Positions 62,428-64,000 of a stretch of 64,000 bases of DNA are shown piece by piece. The stretch comes from Chitinophagaceae bacterium (GTDB lineage Bacteria > Bacteroidota > Bacteroidia > Chitinophagales > Chitinophagaceae): the NCBI GenBank assembly GCA_004028765.1, contig SAIX01000107.1, positions 84,194 through 148,193 of the forward strand, given 5' to 3'. Made by a program: the position numbers and the translations under genes. Numbering within the stretch: the stretch's first letter is position 1; each line of letters begins with the position of its first letter. A model generated the notes under the pieces. It did no database searches. It was not told the origin of the DNA and was given only the letters and a program-made list of their open reading frames with translations.

Positions 62428-63717
62428 ATGAGAAACCTGTTTTTTATTTCGGCTATCCTGCTCTTCAGTTCCTGCAGCCTCGAACGTAAACTTTCAAAAG
62501 AGGCAAAGCAGGATATTTTATCCCAAAAAGATTTTGCCTCTGCGCATATTGGGATCAGTTTATATGATCCTGCAGAAGGGAAATACCTGTATAATTATCA
62601 GTCGGATAAATATTTTGTTCCTGCCAGTAATACCAAACTTTTTTCCTGTTATGCAGCGATGAAATATCTTGGAGATAGTTTGCTGGCATTGCGTTATGTA
62701 GATAAAGGCAATGGCACCATTGAAGTGGAAGCCAATGGCGATCCCAGTTTTCTGCATCCTGATTTTACAAAACAACCCGCTTATGATTTTTTAAAAAAGC
62801 AGAAACGGATATTGTTGACCGATGAAAACTGGCGCGACAATGCGCTGGGCGCCGGCTGGGCCTGGGATGATTATAACAGCGATTATATGGCCGAAAGAAG
62901 TATGATGCCTGTGTATGGGAATGTGGTTCATTTTTCCAATAAAAACGGTTTACAGGTAAGCCCATCTTTTTTTCAGAAAAACCTCGATGCAAAACAAACT
63001 GGCAATACTTTCAGTGTAAGGCGGATGTTCGGCACCAACCAGTTTTTTACGCGGGCCTCTTCTTCAAAATTTTCTGATACCGATATTCCTTTTTTTACCA
63101 ATGAAAAGAACCTTCTTGAACAGTTATTGGCTGATACGCTGAAAACAAAAGTTGAACTGGCGCATTTCAAACTCGACCGTTTACCGGATGTGGTGAATGT
63201 GTATTCGCAACCCACGGATTCTTTGTTAAAGATCATGATGCACCGGAGCGATAATTTTTATGCGGAACAATGCCTGCTGATGGTGAGTAATGATAAACTC
63301 GGTTACATGAATACGGCGCGTATCATCGATACCCTGCTGAAAACCGACCTGGCTGATCTTCCGCAAAAACCGAAATGGGTGGATGGCAGCGGCCTGAGCC
63401 GTTATAATCTTTTCTCTCCCGAAGATTTTGTGACCATCCTCTCAAAAATGAAAAACGAATTTGGCTGGAACCGCATCACCCATATCCTCGAAACAGGCGG
63501 TACGGGCACCATCAGCAGTTATTATAAAAATTATGCGGGCCGTATCTATGCCAAAACCGGCAGCCTCAGTAACCATATCGCGCTAAGCGGGTATCTCATT
63601 ACCAAAAAAGGCAAACAACTTATTTTCTCTGTGCTCGTAAATGCGCACCAGGCCCCCGTGGCCAATATCCGGAAAGGCGTGGAAAAATTTCTTACGGCTG
63701 TGATGGATAAATATTAA
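62428..63717 (+). CDS. dacB: D-alanyl-D-alanine carboxypeptidase/endopeptidase (PBP4, S13 family), lipoprotein
   Basis: A 429-residue penicillin-binding protein. The signal peptide ends in a lipobox with Cys16 (LFSSC). The three active-site motifs are present: SNTK (Ser67, Lys70), SDN (274-276) and KTG (376-378). It cleaves terminal D-Ala or peptide cross-links of murein. Many PBP4 proteins are soluble, so the lipid anchor is notable. The ATG at 62428 is chosen because the signal peptide starts there; the frame is open to 62386. Confidence 0.9.
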   Translation: MRNLFFISAILLFSSCSLERKLSKEAKQDILSQKDFASAHIGISLYDPAEGKYLYNYQSDKYFVPASNTKLFSCYAAMKYLGDSLLALRYVDKGNGTIEVEANGDPSFLHPDFTKQPAYDFLKKQKRILLTDENWRDNALGAGWAWDDYNSDYMAERSMMPVYGNVVHFSNKNGLQVSPSFFQKNLDAKQTGNTFSVRRMFGTNQFFTRASSSKFSDTDIPFFTNEKNLLEQLLADTLKTKVELAHFKLDRLPDVVNVYSQPTDSLLKIMMHRSDNFYAEQCLLMVSNDKLGYMNTARIIDTLLKTDLADLPQKPKWVDGSGLSRYNLFSPEDFVTILSKMKNEFGWNRITHILETGGTGTISSYYKNYAGRIYAKTGSLSNHIALSGYLITKKGKQLIFSVLVNAHQAPVANIRKGVEKFLTAVMDKY

Positions 63718-64000
63718 GGTGTTGTGTTATTGAGTTGGCTATTATAACAAAGAGGCCCTTATTCGGATCTAAAATTTAGATAAGGTGATAATAAATTTTG
63801 ATTCAGTCCCTGTAGAGGTGCCTCTTTGGCTGCGGTGGCGAGCGAAGCGTTGTCAATCAAAATCATGCGAAGCAGATTTTGATAGCGGCCAAAGTAGCAC
63901 CGGAACAGGGACACGGCCCAGCGGCCTTGGAGCGATAATGAATTACGAACAGCAACACGGTTGCTATTCTGATCGCACAACACGTTAGATATTAAAGAAG
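63718..64000. other. Right-edge non-coding region with a long folded palindrome
   Basis: The core 63806-63912 folds as nested stems: GTCCCTGT/ACAGGGAC, GGTGC/GCACC, TTTGGC/GCCAAA, then TCAAAATC/GATTTTGA and TGC/GCA around a GAA turn. A second palindrome, ATCTAAA-A-TTTAGAT, lies at 63767-63781. A 67-codon frame across it (63785-63988, GTG start) is dictated by the palindrome and not gene-like. Likely the end of a dispersed or mobile element, or a structured RNA; the rest is off the window. Confidence 0.5.

Noticed and set aside
63785..63988. 67-codon frame as a small gene
   Set aside because: GTG start, no RBS, and its sequence is dictated by the nested palindrome.
63741..63990. Integron attC site (TAACAAAG at the left, GTTAGAT at the right)
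   Set aside because: The distance of about 245 bp is too long, the two end boxes are not complementary to each other, and no integrase or cassette is visible in the window.

Overview
The window is a chromosomal segment from a Bacteroidota bacterium, most likely a member of the Chitinophagaceae. The evidence is a set of Bacteroidota-specific families (GldH, DUF4270, DUF4907, OmpP1/FadL-like barrel, M13 and S9 peptidases with Bacteroidota signal peptides) and the recurring promoter word TAnnTTTG of the Bacteroidota housekeeping sigma factor, seen upstream of typA, ctaA, obgE, gldH, paaA and paaR. Coding density is high. There are no rRNA or tRNA genes, CRISPR arrays, prophage or classical insertion sequence. 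The species-level assignment is inference.

Layout. 1-9.5 kb: edge-truncated glycosyltransferase, hydrolase, MarR regulator with acyl-CoA dehydrogenase, a LytTR protein with a degenerate receiver, and surface proteins (kelch lipoprotein/DUF4907, DUF4270 lipoprotein, outer-membrane barrel). 9.5-31 kb: mostly housekeeping and envelope genes (amidase, S9 peptidase, KorB, NarL regulator, JmjC-like cupin, YciO, RNase HII, heme A synthase, membrane-anchored patatin, MG2-like protein, lipid kinase, FabH, TypA). 31.5-39.5 kb: obgE, then a phenylacetate catabolic cluster on the minus strand (paaR-paaE / paaA-B-C-D, four-helix-bundle gene, paaG-paaI-paaY). PaaA-E form the phenylacetyl-CoA epoxygenase and its reductase, PaaG isomerises the epoxide, and PaaI and PaaY remove dead-end CoA thioesters. 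Matching CTAAC-N4-GTTAG palindromes sit on the paaA and paaR promoters. 39.7-47 kb: PfkB kinase, asd with what looks like a complete leader-peptide attenuator, DUF2461, ligA, a Nudix-type regulator and yicC. 46.8-49 kb: translationally coupled gldH-kinase-regulator. 49-59 kb: a Bacteroidota-style kdp locus: sigma-54 response regulator, an unannotated 26-residue membrane peptide, kdpF, kdpA, kdpB, kdpC, an outer-membrane barrel, a stand-alone KdpD sensor half and a separate histidine kinase. 59-64 kb: arginase-fold protein with missing metal ligands, M13 peptidase, PBP4-type carboxypeptidase, and a strongly folded palindromic element at the right edge.

The two observations I rate highest are (i) the asd leader: a 14-codon peptide rich in Met, Thr and Lys codons, followed by mutually exclusive antiterminator and terminator stems; and (ii) a class of intergenic islands built of 7-9 bp degenerate tandem words, often as inverted pairs and often starting right after a stop codon. 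One such pair encloses a four-helix-bundle gene inserted inside the paa cluster, which suggests a mobile or RNA-processed element.
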